Assembly (NCBI GenBank): GCA_964019415.1
Contig: OZ025889.1
Span: 5,492,011 to 5,556,010 of the forward strand
From: Ianthella basta
Taxonomy: Eukaryota; Porifera; Demospongiae; Verongiida; Ianthellidae
Length of the DNA: 64,000 bases
Direction of reading: 5' to 3'
Both the position numbers and the translations under genes were made by a program. The notes beneath the pieces are model-generated. The model saw nothing but the letters and a program-made list of their open reading frames with translations. It was not told the DNA's origin and made no database searches. Below are positions 1-15,634 of this stretch, one piece after another. The number at the start of each line of letters is the position of its first letter. Positions within the stretch are counted from its first letter, which is position 1.

Positions 1-90
1 AGAGACACACACGCACACACACACACACCACACACATGCCACACACACACACACACACCACGCACACACACACCACACACACCACACACA

Positions 91-151
<61 letters not shown>
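1..151. repeat. CA-dinucleotide microsatellite
   Basis: Almost pure CA repeat with a few interruptions at the left edge. By comparison with the other array members it probably lies in an intron of gene A, whose 5' exons would be outside the window. Confidence 0.9.
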
Positions 152-331
152 TTCACACCACTGTACATGGTATTTTGATGCTCCAAACTTTGTTGCCCCT
201 CCCCTCTCATTGCAGGAACGATTGCTGGAGAGATGTGTACTACCCTGGAGGTGTATCCGAAATGTATGCACACTAATACTGTTGATCTAGCCAATGGTGT
301 GATGTTTGTTTACTTTTCACCACACCTGCAG

Positions 332-1500
332 ACCTGTTTACATAGGAAGTGTTGTTTACCAGCCGCAAGATGTTTACTAAAGAAACATAGACGAAGGGTG
401 TTGATCTGCACGGTGATGGCTGTGATTGTCGTGTTTGGAGTCTTGTGCGGACTTGAAGTTTATGTACTCTATCCATGGGTGAGAATTGTTCTTGCCCACA
501 CTTATTGATGCATCAGTCTCTCCTCCTTCATAATTATTCTGTTCACATGCACACGCTCCTCACCCACTGCTAAATTTGGTTGCTTGATGAGTGCTTGTTG
601 TCCTCTCACACCACCCGCAGCAACTGTTACTGCCACCTTGGTCACTGCTATACATGGCAGCGGCTGTGATTGGTGTAGGTCTCTGCTTTTGCTGGCCTTG
701 CATTCTGTTTCAGGTGGGTATATTTCTATGGTCCTTGTTTTGAATTATGACCATTTCCCCTCCTACCCACCCCTCACCCTTACCTTACTGGCACTAATGG
801 TTAACATGCTCTTCTTGTGACTTCATTTGTCTTGGTTCACAGTGTTGCTGCAGAGTTCCACTATTCTGGTACCGTCTACATCGGCGAAGGTGGCAATGGT
901 TTGATCGATCAGATGATTCAGATTTTTCAATTGACACAGATGACATAGAACCTGTGGTAGTCCGACCAGATTCACCAATCAGACCAAGTTACCCCCTGGA
1001 TATTGATAGGCTGGCAGTGAAGTGTACGTACAAGATAGGACAAGGCATGAATGATATGTGTGCCATTTGTTTGGAGGAATTCACAGTAGGAGAAGAAGTT
1101 AGGGAACTTCCCTGTTTGCATGGTGAGTTGTGTGTGTGGTGTGTGTACGTGTTTGTGCGTACATGTGTGTATGCTACATATGTCTACTGCACTATTCTGA
1201 GCTTAGCAAGTCTTTCTGACTGAATGATGATCTTTCATTAACTCTTATTGTATATTCTTCGCTGCCATGTTTACCCACACAGTGTACCATGGAGGATGTG
1301 TTGAGACATGGTTGAATGAATACAAGCACACATGTCCCCTCTGTAAGACACCCATCACTGCAAGGAGAAAGAAGAGAGTTGCTGCTGGCAAATCAGAGAG
1401 GACGCCTCTGCTGGGTGGAGAGTTGGAAATCAGTCTTAGTTATTCATCAATGAATGAGGAAGAGAGGGACAATGACCCTGTTTTGCAATTGGCTGGGTGA
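332..1500 (+). CDS. RNF13-like: Gene A: multi-pass PA-TM-RING E3 ligase, 3' part
   Basis: Membrane RING-H2 ubiquitin ligase of the RNF13/RNF167 family; only its 3' exons are in the window. Exons with matching phases: 332-478, 621-713, 843-1122 and 1283-1500 (246 codons with stop). The first two are each one hydrophobic segment (RVLICTVMAVIVVFGVLCGL and LYMAAAVIGVGLCFCWPCIL), and the third starts with cysteines and a basic WYRLHRRRW stretch. The RING is CAIC...PCLH, then YHGGC...CPLC across the last intron, giving all eight zinc ligands (C3H2C3). The tail has SERTPLL, an acidic dileucine signal like the EHTPLL I recall in human RNF13. The exon layout matches gene B rather than C-G. The upstream exon with the first membrane segment and the PA domain was not found and should lie left of position 1; a 35-nt open stretch at 215-249 could be another exon but resembles no paralogue. 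Confidence 0.85.
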
Positions 1501-2317
1501 AAGGTTACAGGGTGAAAGCAATCACTGCGTAGTATAGTGTTCTTAGTCAAACTCCACCCACATTTAAAATGCATTTGATTGTAACATTTAATGCCGTTTG
1601 TTTAAATATTTTGGATTTCTTCAGGTCATCTATTTGTGAGTGATCTTTATAATTGTTTGAATAATAATTATTAAAGTGTGTTTTGTAGCGGCTATTTCTG
1701 TATATTAGTGAAATAGTAATAGTGGCGGGGGTCAATGGTGTAGATATTGCTTTAAAGCATGTCTCTGTGGTACCTGCTTCCCTGGTACACCCAATTTTAG
1801 AATGGTTGGCCAAAATAGCAAATGGCTGAATGCATGGCCAAAGTGCATGATGTTACTATTAGTACTGCTGCGTGCCTGTCTCCAGTAGTACCATTGTAAT
1901 GCCCTCTTAGCATTTATACCATTTGGATAGCCATGCACTCTGAAATTGACTGTACCAAATTGCAATAGAGAATCATGGGTAATTGGTCTGGGCAAGACAA
2001 GCACTCCTCTGTTCTTCCTTGGCATCACTGGTGCATCATCTGGATTGTTTGCTGTCTGCCCGGCAGGTTCCTACTGTTTGAGGTGCAAGGGCTGAGACCT
2101 TGCTGGTGATTTAATTGCCACGTATTTAATGGTAATGAATAACTAACATGACAAGAGGTTACAGGTCTACCAATAAGTGGAGTGGAGGACCAATTGAGGA
2201 TCCTGATGGACACGCAGGTTTAAACACCAGAGGACGCCAGGTGATCCATTCCTCATGCACTGTTCTACTGCTGAGAGGGTGTTGTACTGAATGTATGCTT
2301 TTCTGTTACTGCTGCAG
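1501..2317. other. Gene A 3' flank, no gene recognised
   Basis: This holds the probable 3' UTR of gene A. An AT-rich stretch at about 1595-1725 is repeated in diverged form at about 2733-2850. Two minus-strand open frames (1732-2028 and 2025-2213) resemble nothing I know and have no clear splice partners. Confidence 0.5.
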
Positions 2318-2618
2318 TCAATGACAGAGACCTTGACTGCATTGGACTCACGCAAAGATCTGTTTGCAACTTTAGTTGTGGAGAGGAAGGTGTGTGCACA
2401 GCTGTATGTATGTATGTATGTATGTATGTATGTATGTATGTATGTATCATGTGCATATGTACTGTAATGTGTAATTTCCTCCATTGCAGAAAACTGTGTC
2501 CAACCAAAAGGAGATTAGTGAACAGCGGCAAAAGCAGGATCGTGTGATGAGGCAAACAAACAAACTGCAAAAGGAGATCCAGGTCAAGAAAGGAGCACTT
2601 GAAGCCACTGCTGAAGAG
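2318..2618 (+). CDS. Two exons of a coiled-coil protein, fragment
   Basis: Two phase-0 exons with good splice sites, 2318-2389 and 2490-2618, join into about 67 residues rich in K, E and Q, strongly helical and coiled-coil-like (EISEQRQKQDRVMRQTNKLQ). A (ATGT)n repeat sits in the intron. A possible third exon begins after the AG near 2938, but its product looks less regular. No start or stop can be assigned. The segment loosely resembles the coiled-coil region of THOC5, but too weakly for a name. It may be a pseudogene fragment or part of a longer gene. It lies between two diverged direct repeats, so it could have been carried in by a duplication. Confidence 0.4.
2404..2448. repeat. (ATGT)n microsatellite
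   Basis: About eleven copies of a four-base unit between the two coiled-coil exons. Confidence 0.9.
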
Positions 2619-3139
2619 GTAAGTGTAGGCTGTAATACATACATATTATACATAATTTATATAGTACCTGTGTATGTGTATTAAGTTGATCTTTGATTTG
2701 AATGGTGATCTTTGATTGCTAGATGTTCTACTGCAGTTTGTTCAAATATTTGGGATTTCTTCACTGTTCATCTTATAATTTTTGACGTGTAATTATTTGA
2801 ATCATGAATTTACGTACATTTTGTACTCTAGGAATGATATAGAGGCAGGATGTAAGAAACAGATTACTGCAATTTTATTGTATATAGTTGGCCCATAATT
2901 GCTTTAATTTTCACCCACCTAGTGCATGCCTGTACAGCTCAATCTGCACCAGTTAGCTCCACCCTCGTTGACACTGATCATTTGTGCAAGTTGGAGTGGG
3001 ATGAAGCAACAACACAACTTGCATATGGCTACAACTGCAAACAATGTCCCTGCCAATGTATGTGGAAGTTGCGGCACAGGCTCCGCTTCCTTTTATCCAT
3101 CCCTTCCACCACACCCCCTGGATTCCTCTGGAGCGACTT

Positions 3140-3745
3140 TTGACTGGAACTCATGTCGGCCATCAAGGCTACGCGTGGTGACCAGTCGAGCGGGTACCAT
3201 ATCTATAGCCTGACGGCTTTTTGGTGCCCGTTAGCCGCTGAATCCAGGGTCCGCAGCCACCACCGTTTCGTGAGGAGTAGTCCAGATTCTGGTGGTGGTT
3301 TCTCTGACTCGCCTTTGGACTCGCAATCCATGGGGAGTGCCATCTTCTATGTGCTATATAGATAGTGGCAGGGGGTTGTGTCATCCAGGACGTTCCCCCT
3401 GCTGCTGGCCCAGGCTTGCCCAGGGCCCTGCCATCACAGCACTTCGTGCTGTGGGCAGATTTCAAGGATTTCAAGGAAGAAGGAAGTTCCATGTTGTTAC
3501 TTTTTTTTTTCACCTCTCTCACCTGGAGTTCGAACCCGAAGCGATTACGGCAAGCACACTTTGTTCTTAGCCATTACGCTACGAGGACAACCGAAGGAGG
3601 AGGTACAATTTGTGCTATTTATACCTCACTTCATTGCGCCGAGTAAATAAAGATACGAAAAAACATTTCTATCGAGGCTCGAACCGGGAACTTTGGATTA
3701 CAAATCGGTTAACTTACTCATCAAGCCAACCGTCAGTCCGTGGGT
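3140..3745 (-). repeat. tRNA-derived SINE-like element with two tRNA-related heads
   Basis: On the minus strand two tRNA-like segments follow each other. One (about 3665-3740) has an A-box-like TGGCTTGATGAGTAAG, an anticodon-loop-like ATTTGTAAT resembling tRNA-Thr(TGT), and a B box GGTTCGAGCC. The other (about 3520-3597) has TAGCGTAATGGCTAAGA and GGGTTCGAACTCC. The acceptor and T stems do not pair well, so these are not working tRNA genes. A T10 run (an A-rich run in the minus-strand sense) near 3500 and about 350 bp of unrelated sequence follow as a possible body. No target-site duplication was identified. Confidence 0.6.
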
Positions 3746-3770
3746 GATGAATACAATTTACGCCTATGTA

Positions 3771-4930
3771 GCAATGTCATGTGACCACATGGGATAGTAA
3801 CAGTAAGTTTAACTGTATTGACCCAGACCACATGGGATTGGGTCAACAGGAGATTGGTGACCAGTCGAGCGGGTCAACAGTAAGTTTAACTGTATTGACC
3901 CAGACCACATGGGATTGGGTCAACAGTAGTTTAACTGTACTGACCCAATCCCATGTGGTTATGCAATCCTCAATGTCATGTGACCGCATGGGATTGGGTC
4001 AACAGTAGTTTAACTGTATTGACCCAATCCCCCATGTGGTTATGCAATTCTGAATGTCATGTGACCACATGGGATTGGGTCAACAGTAGTTTAACTGTAA
4101 TGACCCAATCCCATGTGGTTATGCAATCCTCAATGTCATGTGACCACATGGGATTGGCTCAACAGTAGTTTAACTGTAATGACCCAATCCCATGTGGTTA
4201 TGCAATCCTCAATGTCATGTGACCACATGGGATTGGGTCAGCAGTGGTTCCACTGTATTGACCCAATCCCATGTGGTTATGCAATCCTCAATGTCATGTG
4301 ACCGCATGGGATTGGGTCAACAGTAGTTTAACTGTATTGACCCAATCCCCCATGTGGTTATGCAATTCTGAATGTCATGTGACCACATGGGATTGGATCA
4401 GCAGTAGTTTAACTGTATTGACCCAATCCCATGTGGTTATGCAATCCTCAATGTCATGTGACCGCATGGGATTGGGTCAACAGTAGTTCAACTGTAATGA
4501 CCCAATCCCATGTGGTTATGCAATCCTCAATGTCATGTGACCACATGGGATTGGCTCAACAGTAGTTTAACTGTAATGACCCAATCCCATGTGGTTATGC
4601 AATCCTCAATGTCATGTGACCGCATGGGATTGGCTCAACAGTAGTTTAACTGTAATGACCCAATCCCATGTGGTTATGCAATCCTCAATGTCATGTGACC
4701 ACATGGGATTGGGTCAACAGTAGCTTAACTGTACTGACCCAATCCCATGTGGTTATGCAATCCTCAATGTCATGTGACCACATGGGATAGGGTCAACAGT
4801 AGCTTCACTGTATTGACCCAATCCCATGTGGTTATGCAATCCTCAATGTCATGTGACCACATGGGAGTGGGTCAGCAGTGGTTCCACTGTATTGACCCAA
4901 TCCCATGTCCTAATGCAATCCACAATGTCA
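3771..4930. repeat. 79-bp satellite array with a hairpin in every unit
   Basis: About 13 tandem units of about 79 bp, regular from about 3970 and irregular before. Each unit carries an inverted repeat: CCACATGGGATTGGGTCAAC, then a short loop (AGTAGTTTAACTGT), then the complementary arm ending CCCATGTGG. Units differ by few substitutions, for example CCACATG versus CCGCATG. Open frames here come from the repetition and are not coding. Confidence 0.95.
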
Positions 4931-5856
4931 GGCAGGAATTGCTAGGCTTGTACACCTTGTGGTCAGAGATGGGTACGGGTACACAAGCAATTGCTAATTT
5001 GCCGTTATTTTATCCTGCCAGGAGTCAGCGTGGAGTCCTGAATCGTCGAAAACGCTGAAATTTGTGCTGACAGACAGATAAATAGACTGAAGCAATCACT
5101 TAAACCCCCTGCGCTATCGCGTGAAGTAACAACACGTTGAAGTTACGTATTATAGCGCAGCTGTCATCCTTTTTGTTTGCCTACGCTCGCGCACGAGCGT
5201 ATATTCATCACATGACGTTGCCTACGTCGACATTGGGCTGGACATGGTGTTTTAGTTGCGGGCTCTTTGCATTGTGTTGGGTCGCCATATAGCGCACACG
5301 CGTATTTTAATTACTGGGCATTGATCTCGATCCACGTGGCGTGATTTGCCTGATGGAAGGTAGCTATAATAGCTAGTATATTTTCTCAAGGCAGTGCTCC
5401 ATGTGCCAGAAGAATTAAGGTATGCCAGCTCTAAATATGGGCCTACATCTTCCAATTAGCATTTCATCGCGATGACTGAAACTCAATTTCTAGGTTAGTG
5501 GGCCGAGGGTTTAGCACTTTAGTGCCTAGTCAATTGGGTACCCACAAATTCTGACAGATGCATGCTTTCATATGGGTGCACTAAATCATCATCATCTGTG
5601 TCTCCTCACATGATTCTAGTCTGATCCAGGTGTCCACTGCACTGGTGATGTGAACGAAGATTCTTGTCATATAATCATGATGGCATTTACCAAGGACAGC
5701 ATCATTTGGGCTACCACAAAGACGCCATTCATGTATGATACTGGACAATCCCTTTGAGGTATACCCAATTGGGCAAGGCAAGAATGAGCATGCAGGTGTG
5801 TGGATGTGTGGGGGTACATACAAAGCAAAAGTATAAAGGTCATGCAAGACTTAGGG
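4931..5856. other. Intergenic, nothing recognised
   Basis: No convincing exon. A minus-strand open frame at 5581-5847 lies just after the OTU gene stop and could be 3' UTR. The stretch near 5160-5220 is GC-richer with TACG-type motifs. Confidence 0.4.
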
Positions 5857-7330
5857 TTAGTCTTCTAGTACAATGGGTTCTGAAACAGAGTTATAAAGTG
5901 GAGGTGGATTTTGATGTACACTCAAATGTAGGTCTTGGGGTACAATCCTGTCATAGTGAATACCCAATGTGTTGCACAATTCAATGTGATAATGTTTAAG
6001 TAAATCAGCATTTGCAGCTTTGGGGAATTTAAGCTTCATCTTAGGTATTGTTTCTGACTTGAAAACTGTCCACTCATATCCGGTACCTTGCCTCTTTGGT
6101 TTGTATATGTATATTTCTAGCTGGTATAGGCAACTCAGAGCCTGGATCTCAATTTGCGTGCCCCATGTTCCCAATTTGTACATAGCTCTGCAGTGATCTT
6201 CAATCGATCCTGTGAACAAGACTCTTAAATAGATTGGAATTTTGCACAATAAAATCAACCTGTATATGGCGTATTACTGCGTGATATTCCTGGTGTCCAA
6301 ATAGTTCCTTTGAAATCGATCTAAACAGGCAATTTCCGTCACCCTTGATGCAGTCGATTTGTCTCTCCTGGTCTTGCAATGCTTTTTGAATTGGCTGATA
6401 ATCACTGGTAGTTGGTGGAGTGATGTTATTTGGTGTGAACATGCTGTAGTAATCTGGCTGTGATGATGAAAGAAGAGCTACTAGAATTGATGACTTAAAT
6501 TTACGCACTGCTTCTTCTGTGGATGTACCCACAACCACTCCCTGTGTAGGAATATAGAGGAGATGGTGTAAATGGGGTAACCCATCTTTGCGTTTGCACA
6601 ACTACTGACATGGGTAGACCATAAACCTGCTCATGTCTTAGATGTGGAGACATACCTTGTCAAGTACATGTGTTTCAGAAGAAGTGCTGTCCTTCGATCC
6701 GGTTGCTACATTCATGCCTATAACAAAGGAAATTTAAGAATGCTGATATTGCATTATGCAGATCCATGCTATATAGGTGTGTGTAATAGTTAAGTGCTAA
6801 CCAAGCGATGCCTATGGGATGTATGTAGATGTATAGAACACGAGGCTCGAGTGAGAGGTATAAACTTGCCTGTGGTGTTGCTGCTCGTACTTGAACGCTT
6901 GATGATGTGATCACAGTCACCACTCCAGGTGGATCTCTTCTGCCCTGCAATGTAAACAAGTACACATGGATGGTGCAGTGCACACAGCATGCAAGTCCAT
7001 GCAGTAACTGTACTGGCTGTGGGAAGCTTGCATTTATCATTGTGCACACAGGCAATTAGTCCTACTGATGGACTGGTATACAGACATACCTGCAAAAGTA
7101 CTTGGTTCCTCCTGATCAGTGGGATGTCTTGTGTGGGCATCAGTCGTTGGCAGAGATACAAAGTATTTAATCTCTGTAGTTGGAATTCCTGTTCTAATAT
7201 GATGTCTTAATTTTGCTAGCTTTTCCTTCTTTAGTTTTCTCATTTTCCATGCACTTAGTCCTTGTTTTTCTTCATTGGAAATCTTGTAATCTTGGTATAA
7301 TGTGTATTGCCTAACTAAAATTTTTGCCAT
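5857..7330 (-). CDS. OTU-domain cysteine protease gene, reading frame interrupted once
   Basis: Likely deubiquitinase. Minus-strand exons with matching phases: about 7330-7090 (frame open further upstream), 6944-6870, 6717-6656 and 6541-5857. The last exon holds the OTU domain: the catalytic cysteine motif GDGNCLFRSISKEL, then GTWGTQIEIQALSCLYQLEI, and the catalytic histidine in HYDRIV near the end. The second intron uses a GC donor (CAG|GCAAGT). Within the OTU domain, near 6200-6212, the frame shifts by one base: the N-terminal half ends at a stop and the C-terminal half continues in another frame. This is either a sequencing error or an inactivating change. The first exon is lysine-rich and unrecognised. 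The true start is unknown; ATG at 7330 is only the first one seen. OTU proteins of this general look can be carried by repeats, so host-gene status is not certain. Confidence 0.65.
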
Positions 7331-7444
7331 GCATCCTGTACCCTTTTGATCGCCAGCTTTGTAATCTTCCCTAATAGTGTATTGAAAGTTATATTCTGTA
7401 GCACCATCTGCTGTATAAAGGGCACATCATCAAATTCCGTGTCT

Positions 7445-8256
7445 TCGTTTCCTTCTCTCTTTCTCCAAAAAAGACGGGGCTCCTATGCATTTTGTAGACA
7501 ATCGTGAGAGTAAGTAATCAACGCATATGCTTGGACACTTTTCATGTATATTTTGTAATTACTTGCCAAAAAAAAATTAAATGCACGAACTATTTTGAAT
7601 CAGATACCTTTCTGACTCTAGAACACTTTAAGACAGATGTGTCACTGAAACTCCTCCTTGCAGCTCTTGAAAAGACACTCTGATTGCACAGTGGAAATCA
7701 TTTCTCCGTCGAAGCATTATTGTATTGTCATAAGCACAATTGCTACTCATGAAATGTCAGGGCAGGCAACCAAGCTCAAAGTACCAGACAAACAGTATAG
7801 ACACCTAGTTTGGTTACAAACATATATGGATTAATTGAAATAGCTAGATGTCAGAAATTCAGACTCATGCATGTCCCAGTCAAATAGAATAGAAACACAA
7901 GCTGGTTTAAAATGCGTTGAAACATAGTGCAGGAGCTCGACACACAGCACTAGGCTGTTGCTCAATGAAGCGACTCCTATTGATACTTGCTCTATGCATG
8001 GAATTTTGCACCTGATCTACAGTCAGATGTTATGAATTACACACCCTCTGGGACAGCCTTAAAGCTACCTGAGAATCAATTTGTCCAAGGATTGGTAACT
8101 TCCTCTAACTGACCTCATCTCCAATCATTGATTGTAAAGTTAATTACCAGTATATTGCATGGTTGCATGCAATGCTTAAAACTATGCAAGAAAGATCAAT
8201 CCAATCTATGATTGTTGTATCATTCTTGTTATTGGTAGCACATGTACTATTGAGTA
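7445..8256. other. Intergenic, nothing recognised
   Basis: AT-rich sequence without a convincing exon. Upstream exons of the minus-strand OTU gene could lie here but none was identified. Confidence 0.4.
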
Positions 8257-8258
8257 TA

Positions 8259-8605
8259 CAGTAGATTCTGCACCTCCCTTATCCGAATCTCTTAGTTACG
8301 GGCACCTCCCTCTACTGGGCAGGCAAAAAAGAATTTTTCACAAAATTTTATAATTTTTTTCTATAACATTTTTTCAAATTTTTTCTAAAATGTTTTTAAA
8401 AATTATTTGTATGTACTGTATTACAGTACAGTGCTATATGTACTGCATTACAGTACAGTACCATGTGTACTGTATTACAGCTTAATTGTAATTATTGTAA
8501 TTACGTTGCATTTAATCTGTATTGTTGGTATTTCTAAGATACGGGCATTTCTGAGTAATGGGCACTGCCCAGTCCCATGGTGCCCGGTTAAGGGAGGTTC
8601 TACTG
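8259..8605. mobile_element. pogo/Tigger-like MITE with TA duplication
   Basis: The ends are inverted: CAGTAGATTCTGCACCTCCC at the left, and the complement of CAGTAGAACCTCCCTTAACC at the right. TA flanks both sides (8257-8258 and 8606-8607). The 347-bp interior is AT-rich with internal short repeats (GTACTGTATTACAGTACAGT) and no coding potential. TIR wording and TA target fit the pogo/Tigger group; the assignment is by resemblance. Confidence 0.75.
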
Positions 8606-9027
8606 TATGCACAATTAGCTAGCTATTTATACCTGTTTTCCTTTTGCAAGTCTGTGCTGTCTCGCCTTCTTGCAGTTGTATTTTTTCCTTGATATTCTTA
8701 TTGTAAATAAACAGTTGGTCTGTAGCCGATGCTCCCGGAGTTTTCCCTCCAAGTGGCGTACAAAACCTTCAAAATACAAACCGCTATGCCGCAAATCATT
8801 AGCGAGCCACCTCACCTAGCCACCTCACATTATTTTCCATTATTCGGCTACCGGCTGCGATGGGCAGCCCCTTACGCAATACCTAGCGGGCACCCGCTAT
8901 ATATTATATACATGAAACCAGAACTACCCATCCCATAGACCTTTGTCACATTGGTCACGTGATATGCTGCCCGCGAGCGTGTAAGGCAAAAGCTCCAGTG
9001 ATAATATGTTAGAGTGCGTATTTGGGC

Positions 9028-9360
9028 CACTCGTTCTTCGTAGTTAAGCTGACCCAGAGCTCTAAACTGGGTATGCTTTGAGAGCGAACCAAAATATGTT
9101 ATACAGGGTTGAATCAGAAAGGAATGAATGCACAAGAGGTAGCTAGGGCACATGCATAGCTAGCTAGGAGGCAGAGAGCGAAGTGGCCGCGAAGTTACAT
9201 GACTTCGGTCGCTTCGCTCTCTGCCTCTTAGCGCAAGGAAGATAGCTATGCGTGCATTCTTTTCAGACCTAACCTATATTGCCCTGCTCTCAAAGCATGT
9301 CAAGTCAAAATCTCTGGCTCCTTTTAGCTAGCTATATTACGAAGAACGAGCGCAGAAGTA
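9028..9360. repeat. Long imperfect inverted repeat
   Basis: Arms of about 140-170 bp share ACTCGTTCTTCGTA / TACGAAGAACGAG, ATGCTTTGAGAGC / GCTCTCAAAGCAT and GGCAGAGAGCGAAG / CTTCGCTCTCTGCC. It lies in the THAP element just upstream of its reading frame. Confidence 0.8.
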
Positions 9361-9406
9361 CCGGATTCTAGCCGAAATGCGCTTCCGAAGGCGCTTATTG
9401 TCGGTC

Positions 9407-9757
9407 ATGCCGTCTTCTTGTGCTGCCGACAGCTGCACAAGTTGGGATGTCCCGTCATGTCCATATGGATTCTTTCGTTTTCCTCTTTCTGATGAAGAGA
9501 GAACGAAGTTGTGGATCAAAGGAGTTTGCTGTCGTCGTGCTGTCGATTGGTGGCCCACATCAGGGATGCGCATTTGTAGAAAGCACTTTGTAGAAGGCAA
9601 ACCTTCTGAGGATCCCAGTGGCGTGGACTATGTTCTAACAATTGTTAACATTAAGAAAGGAGCTTGGAAAATGCAGAAGCAACTGGTGCAAGAGCAAAAG
9701 ATATCAGAAAAGGTGCGGGCAAAGGAATCAGCCCAAGGTACTGGCATCACCTTCTGA
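9407..9757 (+). CDS. THAP zinc-finger protein without transposase core
   Basis: About 116 residues from the ATG at 9407; an in-frame ATG at 9377 would add ten. The THAP C2CH signature is visible: CAADSC near the start, FFRFPLSDEERTKLWI in the middle and the closing ICRKHF. The phrase HFVEGKPS resembles HFVKGKPS in the THAP domain of the intact transposon at 19.85 kb, so the two probably belong to related elements. A lysine/glutamine-rich tail follows and no DDE domain. THAP domains bind DNA, usually transposon ends. It sits between inverted repeats, so I treat it as transposon-derived and not as a host gene. Confidence 0.7.
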   Translation: MPSSCAADSCTSWDVPSCPYGFFRFPLSDEERTKLWIKGVCCRRAVDWWPTSGMRICRKHFVEGKPSEDPSGVDYVLTIVNIKKGAWKMQKQLVQEQKISEKVRAKESAQGTGITF

Positions 9758-10122
9758 AGTGCCATCAGTTGGTCCTGCTGGAGTTGCGGAAGAGAAATAG
9801 GCTGTGCGTGGCCGCGTATCCTAGAAGGGCATCGATGAGCTCCTGTTTCTTCTTGTTGCTAAACGTTATTTTCAATATCTTGCGTAGCTTCTGCAGCACA
9901 GGCACCGTAGCACTCTCCAAACTCTTTTAAAGAGACTGCGCATCCATGGTAGACCTCAGAGATTCACCTAGAGCATCCACCTCAATTGCGATCATCGTTA
10001 CGTTACTGCAACTAGACTATAACTACAACAACGCGTATAATTACTATACTGTCCCTACAGCTTTTGCCTTACACCGGGCTGGTGACGTCATCGCACGCGA
10101 TCCTCGGGGAAAATGGTCTATG

Positions 10123-11220
10123 TGATCACATGACAACAACGACAACAACGTTCGACGACGACAACGACGCCCACGGGGCCATTGTCCATTCCCGTGCACT
10201 TGCGTTAAACGGCGCGAGTATGCGTTAACTCCGCCCCGATTGCATGCCTTTATATGGACCTTAATTTGTCTTGGAAATATGGTCCGGCCCAGAGACTACT
10301 TACTCTTACGATTCATAACTTACTTCAGTGCTTTCAGCTTCGCATCATCAGATGGAGCTACTTGTACTGTGGAGGAGAACAATTCATGCTTTATTAAGGT
10401 GCGGAGAAGACGGAAATAGCTTATATTCTAGATATGCTAGGAAAGTTCCAACGGACCATCGGCGAACAGCACAGAATGACGGAGATAGAGCAAGATGAAG
10501 AATGGCCACTGCATGCACTTGTTGATCTGTGAAAGTCATTCTGAGAATTTTCAGAATGATTTCCCAAAGAGTTTGCGACGAAAATCTTCGGGAACGCAAG
10601 AATCATGCTACTTGAAAGTCAGGCTCTAGTAGTTGTGGCCTACAGTCTATTGGCTGTTGTTGCTATTATATTGTCTGTTGTTATTTAATATTTAATTTGT
10701 TATTCAAACCCAACCGAGAACCCAACCTCTATTCAGGACTGACATCAATTTGATCATGGCCTTTATTCAAGGCTGCCGCATGTGACCAATATATAGTCAC
10801 CACCCTTCACCACGGCAATAGTGTGATCTTTTTCACTGTTTCCCGGTCTCAGTGACAGCACTTCTCCAATGACTGGGTTCCAGACTCCAGACTACATTGT
10901 ATAATATTGTACATGTTCACATCAGACGTTGCTCTGTTTCTCTAATAAGCTAGTCACACACAAACCACAGCTATCCTGCACTAGTTAAAGGGATGCCACA
11001 CCATGCAAATCAGTTTTATATAATCATGGTCAGGCTTGAATAGGGGGCAAGTTCAAACTAAGGTCGTCTAATTGTCTTGAAGGATATAGAAGACTGAATC
11101 ATTTCTATTCAGACAAATGTGGTAGCAATGTACCAGCAAACACGTTACAAAGTCCATGTTGTTAGCAGTATTGATATCACTGCTAAGGGGCTTTCTTCCT
11201 CCTTTTAATAATGGATGCAG
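10123..11220. other. Upstream region of gene B, first exon not found
   Basis: By analogy with C-F an exon coding a signal peptide ending in CSIK should precede gene B exon 2, but none was found here. Minus-strand open frames at 10384-10606 followed by an AATAAAG-like signal are unrecognised. The segment near 10120-10260 is GC-rich with GAC/AAC repeats and could be a promoter. Confidence 0.4.

Positions 11221-15634
<4,414 letters not shown>

Larger units (their letters stand above)
8934..10122 (+). mobile_element. THAP-bearing DNA transposon, internally reduced
   Basis: Imperfect terminal inverted repeats of about 65 bp bound it. The left end starts CATAGACC and contains GTAAGGCAAAAGCT; the right end contains AGCTTTTGCCTTAC and stops at GGTCTATG. 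Inside are a large diverged foldback (9028-9360) and a THAP-domain reading frame (9407-9757). No DDE transposase core was found, so it cannot move itself. No clear target-site duplication was seen. Confidence 0.7.

Noticed and set aside
3520-3740. Functional tRNA genes on the minus strand
   Set aside because: A and B boxes are present but acceptor and T stems do not pair; better explained as SINE heads.
3771-4930. CRISPR-like array
   Set aside because: Units are contiguous without unique spacers, in a eukaryotic context; it is a satellite. The 20-bp array at 61866-64000 is rejected for the same reason.
10384-10606. Minus-strand 60-71-residue frames as a small gene
   Set aside because: Two overlapping frames with no family resemblance and no splice evidence; only an AATAAAG-like signal follows.
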